A stretch of DNA of 29,655 nucleotides, taken from positions 1 through 29,655 of the forward strand of contig URNB01000017.1 of NCBI GenBank assembly GCA_900549055.1. The letters are read 5' to 3'. Source of the DNA: an uncultured Oscillospiraceae bacterium. Lineage in GTDB: Bacteria; Bacillota; Clostridia; Oscillospirales; Acutalibacteraceae. Below, piece after piece: positions 6,791-14,615 of this stretch. Positions within the stretch are counted from its first letter, which is position 1; each line of letters starts with the position of its first letter. A program made the translations under genes and the position numbers. The notes under the pieces were generated by a model, which ran no database searches, had not been told where the DNA came from, and saw only the letters and a program-made list of their open reading frames with translations.

Positions 6791-8064
6791 TGCAAAAAGA
6801 GGTTTTTGAAAGCGATATAGGCGAAAGCTACGTTAAGGCGGTGCATCCGTCCGGGCTTAAAATATATATTCTTGAAAAGCCGCAGTATAATTCGTCTTAT
6901 GCCATATTCGGCACAAAATACGGCTCTATTGACACCTGCTTTGCGGTAAACGGCGAGAAGGTAAGCGTTCCCGAGGGAATAGCGCACTTTTTGGAGCATA
7001 AGCTTTTTGAAAGCGAGGACGGCGACGCCTTTACAAAATACGCCGAAACGGGCGCTTCGGCAAACGCCTTTACCTCGTTTGACCGCACCTGCTATCTTTT
7101 CGCCTGCTCCGACAGATTTTACGATAACCTTGCAATTTTGCTTGATTTTGTTCAGTCGCCGTATTTCACGGCGCAGACTGTAAGCAAGGAGCAGGGAATA
7201 ATCGGACAGGAAATAAGAATGTACGACGACAGCCCCGACTGGCGCGTCACCTTTAATATGCTGGGCGCTATGTATAAAAACCATCCGGTTAAGATTGATA
7301 TTGCCGGTACGGTGGAGTCTATAGCGCAAATAGACGATAAGCTTTTATACAGCTGCTACAACACGTTTTACAACCTTTCAAATATGTTTATCTGCATTGC
7401 GGGCAATGTGAACACCGAAAAGGTTTTGGCACAGATAAACGGCGCCTTAAAGCCCTCGGAGCCTGTTGAAATTACGCGCATAGGCTGCGATGAGCCCGAT
7501 ACGGTGCAGAAAAATTTCGTATCGCAGAAAATGGCGGTCGCCTACCCTATGTTCTGCTTAGGCTTTAAAGAGCCTGTAAGCGCGCCCGAGCGCACCGTAA
7601 AGGAAAAGGTTGCCACCGCGCTGCTGCTTGAAATAATAGCGGGCGACGCCTCTCCCCTTTATAAAAGGCTGATAAACGCGGGGCTTATAAACGATGAGTT
7701 CGGCTTTGAGTATTTCACGGGTCACGGCTACGCGGCGGTGATGTTTGAGGGCGAATCGTCAGATCCCGAAAAGGTAGCCGCCGAAATTAAGGCGGAAATT
7801 GAAAGAATTAAGACCGACGGAATTGATAAAAAGCTGTTTTCCGCCGTTCGCTGCGGAATGTACGGCGACGCGGTGCGCTCATTTAACAGCGTGGAAAGCA
7901 TTACGATGAATCTTGTAAACTGCGCTATGTTCGGGTGCGGCCTGTTTGATGAACTTAAATATCTTAAAAACATTACTGCCGAGGACGTTTTAAAGCGCCT
8001 GCAGCTGTTAGACGCGGATAAATCGGTGCTTTCGGTAATTGAACCGACAGAGGAACAGAGGTAA
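6790..8064 (+). CDS. yfmH: M16-family zinc peptidase YfmH-like, catalytic partner
   Basis: The 424-residue protein carries the inverted zinc motif HFLEH (66-70) in the context EGIAHFLEHKLFE, and the downstream glutamate zinc ligand is probably in the GQEIRMYDD block (about Glu141). The segment GASANAFTSFDRTCY after the zinc motif is characteristic of the family. The C-terminal half has SPLYKRLINAGL and the GFEYF segment expected of the substrate-binding domain. It lacks a signal peptide, so the heterodimer with YfmF should act in the cytoplasm. The ATG uses the A of the upstream TAA, and the upstream AAGGAGG lies inside the end of yfmF, so the two are translationally coupled, as expected for 1:1 subunits. 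The physiological substrate is not certain. Confidence 0.9.
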   Translation: MQKEVFESDIGESYVKAVHPSGLKIYILEKPQYNSSYAIFGTKYGSIDTCFAVNGEKVSVPEGIAHFLEHKLFESEDGDAFTKYAETGASANAFTSFDRTCYLFACSDRFYDNLAILLDFVQSPYFTAQTVSKEQGIIGQEIRMYDDSPDWRVTFNMLGAMYKNHPVKIDIAGTVESIAQIDDKLLYSCYNTFYNLSNMFICIAGNVNTEKVLAQINGALKPSEPVEITRIGCDEPDTVQKNFVSQKMAVAYPMFCLGFKEPVSAPERTVKEKVATALLLEIIAGDASPLYKRLINAGLINDEFGFEYFTGHGYAAVMFEGESSDPEKVAAEIKAEIERIKTDGIDKKLFSAVRCGMYGDAVRSFNSVESITMNLVNCAMFGCGLFDELKYLKNITAEDVLKRLQLLDADKSVLSVIEPTEEQR

Positions 8065-8069
8065 TTTAT

Positions 8070-8978
8070 ATGAGCTATAACGTAACGCTTTTCGGGCTTA
8101 AATTTACCCTTTCGCCCGTTGCTTTCACAATACCGTTGGGTTCGAGACACTGGGATATATACTGGTACGGCATAATTATAGCCGCGGGCTTTTTGCTGGC
8201 GCTTATCTACGGGCTTAAAAGTGCTGCCCGCTACGGGCTTAACCCCGATAAAATGCTTGATGTTATACTGGTTGCAACCCCTGTTGCAATACTTTCCGCC
8301 CGTGCGTATTACGTTATATTCGACGGCGAGAAGTTAGACGGCATTAAGGACTTTTTCGGTTTCGGTAATTCCGCAGGCTTTGCGGGGCTTGCCATTTACG
8401 GCGGGGTCATAGGCGCGTTTGTCTCGGGCGGAATTATGTGCTATATACGCAAGGTAAACATACTCAATATGTTCGACGTGGCGTCCGCCGGGTTTCTTAT
8501 CGGTCAGGGTATAGGTCGCTGGGGCAACTTTGTAAATCAAGAGGCATACGGCGCGTTCACCGGCAGCAGCTGGTGGGGTATGCAGAGCGATAAAACAATA
8601 TCCGAAATGGGCGAGGGGCTTGTTCACCCCTGCTTTCTCTATGAATCCATATGGTGCTTGGCGGGCTTTTTCGTACTTAATCATTTCAGTAAAAAGCGTA
8701 AATTCAGCGGCGAAATATCCCTTATGTACTGCGTGTGGTACGGCTTCGGCAGGGGTATAATAGAGCTGCTGAGAACCGACAGCCTTATGATCGGCAACAT
8801 AAAGGTCTCCTGCCTGCTTTCGTTTGCAATTTGCATTGCGGGCGCGGTTTTATTGGTTGTTTTCAGCCGCTGCGCGGCGGAAAAGGCAGAGCCCGATGAT
8901 TACGAGGCGGTTTTTGCCGATAACGCGGACGAGCCGACCGAAGAAACACAGGAGGAAACCCATGAGCAGGATAATTGA
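8070..8978 (+). CDS. lgt: Prolipoprotein diacylglyceryl transferase
   Basis: Lgt moves a diacylglyceryl group from phosphatidylglycerol to the lipobox cysteine of prolipoproteins in the membrane, the first step of lipoprotein maturation. The 302-residue product has seven or so hydrophobic segments, the signature GRWGNFVNQEAYG (149-161) with the essential Arg150, the HPCFLYES motif (186-193) and YGFGRGIIELLR (224-235). The last 35 residues form an unusually acidic cytoplasmic tail rich in Glu, Asp and Thr. It starts five bases after yfmH, with AGAGG as ribosome binding site, and its last 17 bases overlap folD. The cyclophilin lipoprotein at the start of the window is a possible client. Confidence is high. 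Confidence 0.97.
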   Translation: MSYNVTLFGLKFTLSPVAFTIPLGSRHWDIYWYGIIIAAGFLLALIYGLKSAARYGLNPDKMLDVILVATPVAILSARAYYVIFDGEKLDGIKDFFGFGNSAGFAGLAIYGGVIGAFVSGGIMCYIRKVNILNMFDVASAGFLIGQGIGRWGNFVNQEAYGAFTGSSWWGMQSDKTISEMGEGLVHPCFLYESIWCLAGFFVLNHFSKKRKFSGEISLMYCVWYGFGRGIIELLRTDSLMIGNIKVSCLLSFAICIAGAVLLVVFSRCAAEKAEPDDYEAVFADNADEPTEETQEETHEQDN

Positions 8979-9810
8979 CGGAAAGGCAATATCCGCAGCT
9001 GTAAAGGCGCGCATACAGAGCGAAGTATCGGCACTGAGCGCGCGCGGCGTTACGGTAGGACTTGCGGTTATAATAGTTGGCGAAAACCCCGCATCAAAAA
9101 TATATGTTGCAAATAAGAAAAAAGCGTGTGAGGCACTTGGTATTATTTCAGAGGAATACGCTCTGCCCGAAGGCACTACCGAGCAGGAGCTTTTAGCACT
9201 TATAAATACGCTTAATAACAAGAAAAGCATTAACGGCATACTCTGCCAGCTGCCGCTGCCGAAACACCTTGATGAAAAGCTGATAATCAACAGCATAGCA
9301 CCCGAAAAGGATGTTGACGCATTCAATCCCTACAGCGTAGGGCGCATAATGATAGGCGATTATGATTTTGTACCCTGCACGCCTGCGGGCATAATGGAAA
9401 TGCTTAAATACGAGGGCATAGAAATTGCGGGTAAAAGCTGCGTGGTAATAGGCCGCTCAAACATTGTGGGCAAGCCCATGGCAATGCTTTTGCTGCACGC
9501 AAACGGCACGGTTACGGTATGTCATTCAAAAACTAAAAACCTTAAAGAAATATGCCGAAATGCGGATATTTTGGTGGCTGCGGTAGGCAAGGCAAAGTTT
9601 GTAACCGAGGATATGGTAAAGCCCGGCGCAGTGGTGATAGACGTAGGTATGAACCGTGAAAACGGCAAGCTCTGCGGCGATGTGGATTTTGACGCGGTAA
9701 AGGAAAAGGCTTCTGCCATAACTCCCGTGCCCGGCGGCGTAGGACCTATGACCATTGCAATGCTTATGCAAAACACGCTTACCGCCGCAAAAAGGCAGAA
9801 TAATGCTTAG
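8962..9810 (+). CDS. folD: Bifunctional methylenetetrahydrofolate dehydrogenase/cyclohydrolase
   Basis: FolD oxidises 5,10-methylene-THF to methenyl-THF with NADP and hydrolyses that to 10-formyl-THF, feeding purine and formyl-methionine synthesis. The 282-residue length is standard. Motifs are YVANKKKAC (48-56, with the catalytic Tyr48 and Lys52), CQLPLPKHL, KDVDAF and the nucleotide-binding GRSNIVGKPMA. The frame is open further upstream, but this ATG was chosen because AGGAGG lies 7-8 bases before it and the protein then starts like its family (MSRIIDGKAIS). It overlaps lgt by 17 bases and the next gene by 8, so it sits within one continuous operon. Confidence is high. Confidence 0.97.
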   Translation: MSRIIDGKAISAAVKARIQSEVSALSARGVTVGLAVIIVGENPASKIYVANKKKACEALGIISEEYALPEGTTEQELLALINTLNNKKSINGILCQLPLPKHLDEKLIINSIAPEKDVDAFNPYSVGRIMIGDYDFVPCTPAGIMEMLKYEGIEIAGKSCVVIGRSNIVGKPMAMLLLHANGTVTVCHSKTKNLKEICRNADILVAAVGKAKFVTEDMVKPGAVVIDVGMNRENGKLCGDVDFDAVKEKASAITPVPGGVGPMTIAMLMQNTLTAAKRQNNA

Positions 9811-10513
9811 GGCGGGCATAAAGCGCCTGTCGGCGCTTGCATTTGCGGTTTTAACGCTTTCTCTCACGCTTCCCGCCGCCGAAATTACCGAAAACCCCGG
9901 CAAGGAGTTTTTGGTCTACGGCGATAAGCAATCAAATGAAAAAATTGCGGAAATATTGGAAGAAACAGCCGATTCGCTTGATAACTACTGCTATAGCAAC
10001 GGCATAATTTATCTTGCTCTCAACGAACAAAACACGAAGCAGATAAGGCTTTATGAAAACTCAACCGCTTTTTCCGAAAGTGTGGGCGAGCTTACAAGCC
10101 TTTCGGATGATAAAATTGCCGCCTTAGCCCCCGAAATAGCGGGCGATGGCTTTCACACCGAAACGGTGACGCAAAACGGCATAAAATTTATTAAGGCTAC
10201 CGCCCTATCTGAGGACAGCGGCGGAAAATTCACCCTTATTCAGTATATAACCGTGACCTCAAAAAAGGAATATACCCTTTCATTTTATACCGCGTCGGGC
10301 GAAAATACCGATTACGCCGAAAAGGTTTTTTCCACCCTTTCTTTCGGAGAGGGCGTTGCTAAGAAGACAGAGAAAAAGCCTTACGGCTATATTTTTATGG
10401 CACTCACCGCAGTTTTTGTACTGTTCGGCGCATATATAGTTTATACGCTCATACGGGATATAAGGGCTGACCGTGCCGAAGCTGCGAAGGAAAAAAAGGA
10501 TGATAATATTTAA
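9803..10513 (+). CDS. Unrecognised secreted, C-terminally anchored protein
   Basis: I do not recognise this 236-residue protein by family. Residues 1-24 form a signal peptide (basic MLRAGIKR, then an Ala/Leu-rich core). An extracytoplasmic domain of about 165 residues follows, then a transmembrane segment (about 195-218) and a charged cytoplasmic tail. The second half of the outer domain (IQYITVTSKKEYTLSFYTA, then a short acidic stretch and FSTLSF) has the strand-turn-strand-helix ending seen in PsbP/DcrB-like and related lipoprotein domains; this is a weak likeness. The ATG at 9803 was chosen over an upstream in-frame ATG because it gives a clean signal peptide and follows AAAGG. It overlaps folD by 8 bases and the permease gene by 14. 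Position suggests shared expression with the permease, but no function can be assigned. Confidence 0.75.
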   Translation: MLRAGIKRLSALAFAVLTLSLTLPAAEITENPGKEFLVYGDKQSNEKIAEILEETADSLDNYCYSNGIIYLALNEQNTKQIRLYENSTAFSESVGELTSLSDDKIAALAPEIAGDGFHTETVTQNGIKFIKATALSEDSGGKFTLIQYITVTSKKEYTLSFYTASGENTDYAEKVFSTLSFGEGVAKKTEKKPYGYIFMALTAVFVLFGAYIVYTLIRDIRADRAEAAKEKKDDNI

Positions 10514-11276
10514 AACGATTTTAATTTGTTTACTTGCGGGTATGGGTGCAGGTCTCGGCACCGGCTTTGCCGGAATGAGCGCTGCGGCGGTAATAACTCC
10601 TATGCTTGTAACCTTTTTGGGAATTGAACCGTATACCGCGGTGGGAATCGCGCTCGCGTCGGACGTGCTGGCAAGCGCCGTTTCCGCCTATACATACGGC
10701 AAAAATAAAAATCTTGATATTAAAAACGGCGTTGTCATGATGGCAAGCGTGCTGCTTTTCACGGTTGTGGGCAGCTATGTATCAAGCCTTGTGCCCTCTG
10801 CCGCAATGGGCAATTTCTCGGTATTTATGACTCTGCTGCTCGGAATAAAGTTTATAGTAAAGCCGGTTATGACCACAAAAGAGGATATGGCGGCAATACC
10901 GCTTAAAACCCGAATTATAAAGTCCGCTCTTTGCGGGGCGGCGGTCGGCTTTATTTGCGGCTTTGTGGGCGCGGGCGGCGGAATGATGATGCTCCTGCTG
11001 CTTACAAGCGTTATGGGCTATGAGCTTAAAACCGCCGTGGGAACCAGCGTTTTTATAATGACCTTTACCGCCCTTACAGGCTCTGTTTCGCATTTTGCAA
11101 TAGGCGGCTTGCCCGATATGCTGCCCTTTGTGCTTTGCATTGTGTTCACGCTTATATTTGCCCGCATAGCGGCGAAAATAGCAAACAAAGCAAGCCCGCG
11201 TTCGCTCAATATCGCCACTGGCGTTATTTTGGTGATATTAGGCGTGGCGGTGCTCGGCTTTTCGTTTATTAAATAG
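10500..11276 (+). CDS. TauE/SafE-family membrane transporter
   Basis: The 258-residue protein is almost wholly hydrophobic, with about seven or eight membrane spans in two related halves. Each half opens with a Gly-rich turn: GAGLGTGFAGMSAAAV near residue 16 and GFVGAGGGMMML near 162. That repeat pattern marks the TauE/SafE (DUF81) family, proposed exporters of sulfite, sulfoacetate or other small organosulfur anions. The start at 10500 follows AAGGA by eight bases; an ATG nine codons upstream lacks a good site and would add a basic prefix. It overlaps the preceding gene by 14 bases. Eleven bases after its stop begins a collapsed two-component system, which may once have belonged to this operon. 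The substrate cannot be told from sequence. Confidence 0.85.
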   Translation: MIIFKTILICLLAGMGAGLGTGFAGMSAAAVITPMLVTFLGIEPYTAVGIALASDVLASAVSAYTYGKNKNLDIKNGVVMMASVLLFTVVGSYVSSLVPSAAMGNFSVFMTLLLGIKFIVKPVMTTKEDMAAIPLKTRIIKSALCGAAVGFICGFVGAGGGMMMLLLLTSVMGYELKTAVGTSVFIMTFTALTGSVSHFAIGGLPDMLPFVLCIVFTLIFARIAAKIANKASPRSLNIATGVILVILGVAVLGFSFIK

Positions 11277-11287
11277 GGTGATAATAT

Positions 11288-11623
11288 ATGTATCGGCTGC
11301 TTATAGTTGAAGACGACCGCGGAATTGCCCGGAGCGTGCGCGAACAGCGGAAGCATGGAATATAACTATCGGTATATTTTGAAAACGGAAAAATAGTAAT
11401 AAAGGATACGGGAATAGGCATAGCGGCAGAAGATCTGCCCTGCATTTTTGAAAACGGCTATACAGACTGCAGCGGCAGGCACAGGCAGGCAAGCGGGTCG
11501 GGACTTTATTTGTGCCGGCAGATTTGCGAAAATTCAAGACATAAAATAAGCGCCGACTCGGCTGTCGGTAAGGGGACTGCCGTTTTTATGGATGTTACAA
11601 AAAGAAAGACCGTTATAAAATAG
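11288..11623 (+). pseudogene. Deleted two-component system: response regulator start joined to histidine kinase end
   Basis: An ATG opens a receiver-domain start (MYRLLIVEDDRGIARSVREQ) with the acidic pair intact, but after 25 codons a TAA (11363-11365) stops it. In the very same frame, directly after that stop, comes the C-terminal end of a histidine kinase ATPase domain: ENGKIVIKDTGIGI (the DxGxG nucleotide box), a degenerate F-box region (LPCIFENGY), ASGSGLYLCRQICE (second Gly box) and a final VGKGTAVFMDV strand, ending at TAG 11621-11623. About 200 residues of regulator and most of the kinase are missing. The order regulator-then-kinase matches a normal operon, so one large internal deletion is the simplest explanation. 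It lies 11 bases after the TauE/SafE gene. It is clearly not functional as a two-component system. Confidence 0.8.
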
Positions 11624-11698
11624 TGTAAAGCCGATGATAGTGCTGTTCAGACTGAAAATACCGCATACTCAGATTGCTTTTCCGACGCGTTGCAATGA

Positions 11699-11727
11699 TT
11701 GACTTTTCGGAATAAATCTGCTATAAT
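11699..11727 (+). promoter_or_regulatory. Consensus sigma-A promoter of the small membrane-protein gene
   Basis: TTGACT (11699-11704) and TATAAT (11722-11727) are separated by exactly 17 bases. Transcription would begin near 11734, about 20 bases before the ATG at 11753. Confidence 0.85.
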
Positions 11728-11752
11728 AGGGCACAGAAAGGTGGTTTTTAAT

Positions 11753-11890
11753 ATGAAAGGATTTTTAAAGTTTGTACTGACTCTCTCCGCGCTGTTTGCC
11801 GCTGCAGTCGGCGTTTTGGTGCTTGCCGACCGTATTATTAATAAAAACCGCATTCGCGGGGCTTACCTTGAGTGTGATACAGAAGAATAA
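11753..11890 (+). CDS. Small single-span membrane protein, 45 residues
   Basis: The product has a basic N-terminus (MKGFLKF), one hydrophobic helix (about residues 6-25, rich in Leu, Ala and Val), a basic stretch (DRIINKNRIRG) and an acidic end (ECDTEE). By the positive-inside rule the topology is ambiguous because both flanks are basic. AGAAAGGTGG lies 10 or so bases before the ATG, a consensus promoter lies just upstream and a strong terminator-like structure follows, so it looks like a real monocistronic gene. After the TAA the same frame stays open for 38 more codons (EIEITEDPPEPVSVPL is part of it), which could be chance or could mark a longer ancestral protein. I know no function for it. 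Confidence 0.65.
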   Translation: MKGFLKFVLTLSALFAAAVGVLVLADRIINKNRIRGAYLECDTEE

Positions 11891-11924
11891 TTCGCAGCGC
11901 ATATTGCGGAAATCGAGATTACCG

Positions 11925-12008
11925 AAGATCCTCCCGAGCCTGTTTCAGTACCGCTGAAAGCGTTTTGCTTTCGGGGGGCTTTGCGGTCGGGAGGATCTTT
12001 TGTTTATT
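11925..12008 (+). terminator. Long branched hairpin terminator after the small gene
   Basis: AAGATCCTCCCGA (11925-11937) pairs perfectly with TCGGGAGGATCTT (11987-11999), a 13-bp stem followed by TTGTTTATT. Inside lies a second hairpin, GAAAGC/GCTTTC (11956-11972) with loop GTTTT, itself bracketed by CCGC (11951-11954) and GCGG (11983-11986). The fold is more elaborate than an ordinary terminator. Confidence 0.7.
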
Positions 12009-12211
12009 AAACCGCACTTTTCGGTTTTTCTTGTTACAAATAACGAAAATAAAGCTTTTATATTTAAATTTGATGATTTATTTAGTTGTTATGCATAATA
12101 TTTCTCTACAAAATAGTTATAGATACATCTTGAAAAAAAGCATTGAATATTGTATTATAAAGCAGTAAACAATAAATGTGTTAAATTGTTTTTCTTAAGG
12201 GAGATGCTGAT
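12009..12211 (+). promoter_or_regulatory. AT-rich leader with the glgP promoter (12130-12158)
   Basis: The spacer is very AT-rich and holds no gene I can support. TTGAAA (12130-12135) and TATTAT (12153-12158) are separated by exactly 17 bases, giving a transcript start near 12165. AAGGGAG then lies shortly before the glgP ATG. No operator repeat or riboswitch was evident. Confidence 0.65.
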
Positions 12212-14614
12212 ATGGGAAAATATACCGTAACCGCGCTTGCCTCTATGATTGAGCGCAAGCTTTCACACAATTTCGGAGTAACGCCCGCACAGGCGTCTGA
12301 TGAGCTTTTTTATAAGGCGTGCGTTTTGGTGCTGCTCGAGATTATGAACGACCGCCGTGCCGAGTTTAAAAAGAGTATCGATGACAGCGAAACCAAAACC
12401 GTTTATTATCTTTCCATGGAATTCTTAATGGGAAGATCGCTTAAAAACAATCTTTATAATCTTGAGCTTACCGAAACTATGAGCAAGGCACTTGCAAAGT
12501 TTAAGGTAAAGCTTGATAAGCTTTACGATTTCGAACCCGACGCGGGGCTCGGCAACGGGGGACTCGGAAGACTTGCTGCATGCTTCCTTGACGCACTTTC
12601 AACCGGCGGTTACTCCGCAATGGGCTATTGTATACGCTACGAGCTCGGCATTTTCCGCCAAAAGCTGGTTGACGGCTGGCAGACCGAAATGCCCGATTTT
12701 TGGCTTCCCGGCGGCGGAGTATGGCTTGAGCAGCGCTCGGCGGCGGCAGTCGATGTTAATTTCGACGGTAAGATAAACGAATGGTGGGACGGAAATTACC
12801 ACCATATTGAGCACACGGGCTACCACACGGTGCACGCAGTGCCTTATGACCTTATGGTGGCGGGAAAGGACGGCAAGACCGTCAATGTTCTGCGCTTGTG
12901 GAGCGCCGAATGCCAGGACTTTGATATGTCGGCATTTAATCAGGGCGACTATGTAAGAGCGCTTGAGCAGCGCGCCATGACCGAGACAATATCAAAGGTT
13001 TTATACCCCGAGGATAATCATATAGAAGGTAAATCACTGCGACTGCGCCAGCAGTATTTTCTGGTTTCCGCTTCCGTGCAGGATATTCTCAACCGCCATT
13101 TGCGCAAGTATAACACGCTTGATAACCTGCCAGATAAGGTGGCTATCCATATCAACGATACCCACCCGACCCTTTCAATACCCGAGCTTATGCGCTTTTT
13201 GCTTGATGAATGCGGCTACGGCTGGGATAAGGCATGGGATATTGTAACCCGCACAGTGGCTTATACCAACCACACCGTAATGCCCGAGGCGCTGGAGTGC
13301 TGGCCGGTAGAGCTGATAAATACCCGCATACCGCGTATTTACCAGATAATAAAGGAGATTGACCGCCGTTTCAGAAACGATGTTATGGCACTTACGGGCG
13401 ATACACAGATAGTTGAACGCACCGCGATCATCCAAAACGGAGTTATAAGAATGGCTAACCTTTGTGTTGCCGCCTGCCACACCGTAAACGGCGTTTCAAA
13501 GCTGCACAGCGAAATTCTTGTAAACGAGCTTTTCAAGGATTACGCAAAAATGACCCCCGATAAATTCACCAACGTTACAAACGGTATTGCCCACAGGCGC
13601 TGGCTCTGCCAGGCTAACCCCGCGCTCACCGAGTATTTAACGGGGCTTATAGGCGACGGCTTTATAAAGAACGCCGAGGAGCTGCAAAAGCTCAATGCTT
13701 ATAAGGACGATAAAGAGGTTCTTACAAAGCTGCGCGATATTAAGCGCATAAATAAGGTGCGTTTTGCTGATTACGTCAAGGAAAATGTAGGAATTACACT
13801 CGACCCCGATTCTATTTTTGATATGCAGGTAAAGCGCCTGCACGAGTATAAGCGCCAGCACTTAAACGCGCTTAATATAATCTCGGAGTACCTCTATTTA
13901 AAGAATAACCCCAATGCGGACTTTATTCCGAAAACCTATATTTTCGGGGCAAAGGCGGCGCCGGGCTACCTTTTTGCTAAAGAAATCATTCAGATGATTT
14001 ACAAGCTCTCAACCGTTATTGATAACGACCGTGCGGTAAACGATAAGCTGAAAATACTGTTCCTTGAAGACTACAGGGTAACAATGGCGGAGCTTATGAT
14101 TCCGTCGGCAGATATCAGCGAGCAGATATCCCTTGCATCTACCGAGGCGAGCGGCACCGGCAATATGAAGCTTATGATGAACGGCGCAATAACCCTCGGA
14201 ACGGAGGACGGTGCGAATGTTGAAATTCATTCCGCCGTGGGCGACGATAACATTATAATCTTCGGTATGCAGACTCCCGAGGTTTTGGCACTGCAGAAAA
14301 ACGGTTATTCTCCTCTGCAGTATTACAACAACAATTCAGAGCTTAAGGCGGCGCTTGATTTCATAGGCAAGGGCATAGCGGGTCAGCCGTTTGAAAATAT
14401 TTACAACACATTAAAGAATCACGACACCTATATGGCACTTGCCGATTTTGCCGATTACAGAAAGGCGCAGCAGAAGGCAAGCAAACTTTATGCAGACACG
14501 GCGCGTTGGGAGAAAATGTCGCTTACCAACATTGCGCAGTCGGGCATTTTCTCGGCGGACCGCTCAATAGAAGAATACGCAAAGAATATCTGGCACATTT
14601 CGCCGGTAGAGTAA
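12212..14614 (+). CDS. glgP: Glycogen/starch/maltodextrin phosphorylase
   Basis: The enzyme splits alpha-1,4-glucan ends with phosphate to release glucose 1-phosphate, using pyridoxal phosphate. The 800-residue length and the N-terminus (YLSMEFLMGRSLKNNL) are typical of the GT35 family. The substrate and PLP regions are visible: GLGNGGLGRLAACFLDAL, NDTHPTLSIPELMR, VKRLHEYKRQHLN and the PLP-binding block EASGTGNMKLMMNGA, in which Lys653 would form the Schiff base. No signal peptide is present, so it acts in the cytoplasm on storage glycogen or imported maltodextrins. It has its own promoter and an AAGGGAG ribosome binding site, and it is followed after one base by a GH13 enzyme, so the pair forms a glucan-breakdown operon. 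Confidence in the enzyme is very high; choice between glycogen and maltodextrin as main substrate is open. Confidence 0.97.
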   Translation: MGKYTVTALASMIERKLSHNFGVTPAQASDELFYKACVLVLLEIMNDRRAEFKKSIDDSETKTVYYLSMEFLMGRSLKNNLYNLELTETMSKALAKFKVKLDKLYDFEPDAGLGNGGLGRLAACFLDALSTGGYSAMGYCIRYELGIFRQKLVDGWQTEMPDFWLPGGGVWLEQRSAAAVDVNFDGKINEWWDGNYHHIEHTGYHTVHAVPYDLMVAGKDGKTVNVLRLWSAECQDFDMSAFNQGDYVRALEQRAMTETISKVLYPEDNHIEGKSLRLRQQYFLVSASVQDILNRHLRKYNTLDNLPDKVAIHINDTHPTLSIPELMRFLLDECGYGWDKAWDIVTRTVAYTNHTVMPEALECWPVELINTRIPRIYQIIKEIDRRFRNDVMALTGDTQIVERTAIIQNGVIRMANLCVAACHTVNGVSKLHSEILVNELFKDYAKMTPDKFTNVTNGIAHRRWLCQANPALTEYLTGLIGDGFIKNAEELQKLNAYKDDKEVLTKLRDIKRINKVRFADYVKENVGITLDPDSIFDMQVKRLHEYKRQHLNALNIISEYLYLKNNPNADFIPKTYIFGAKAAPGYLFAKEIIQMIYKLSTVIDNDRAVNDKLKILFLEDYRVTMAELMIPSADISEQISLASTEASGTGNMKLMMNGAITLGTEDGANVEIHSAVGDDNIIIFGMQTPEVLALQKNGYSPLQYYNNNSELKAALDFIGKGIAGQPFENIYNTLKNHDTYMALADFADYRKAQQKASKLYADTARWEKMSLTNIAQSGIFSADRSIEEYAKNIWHISPVE

Positions 14615-14615
14615 T

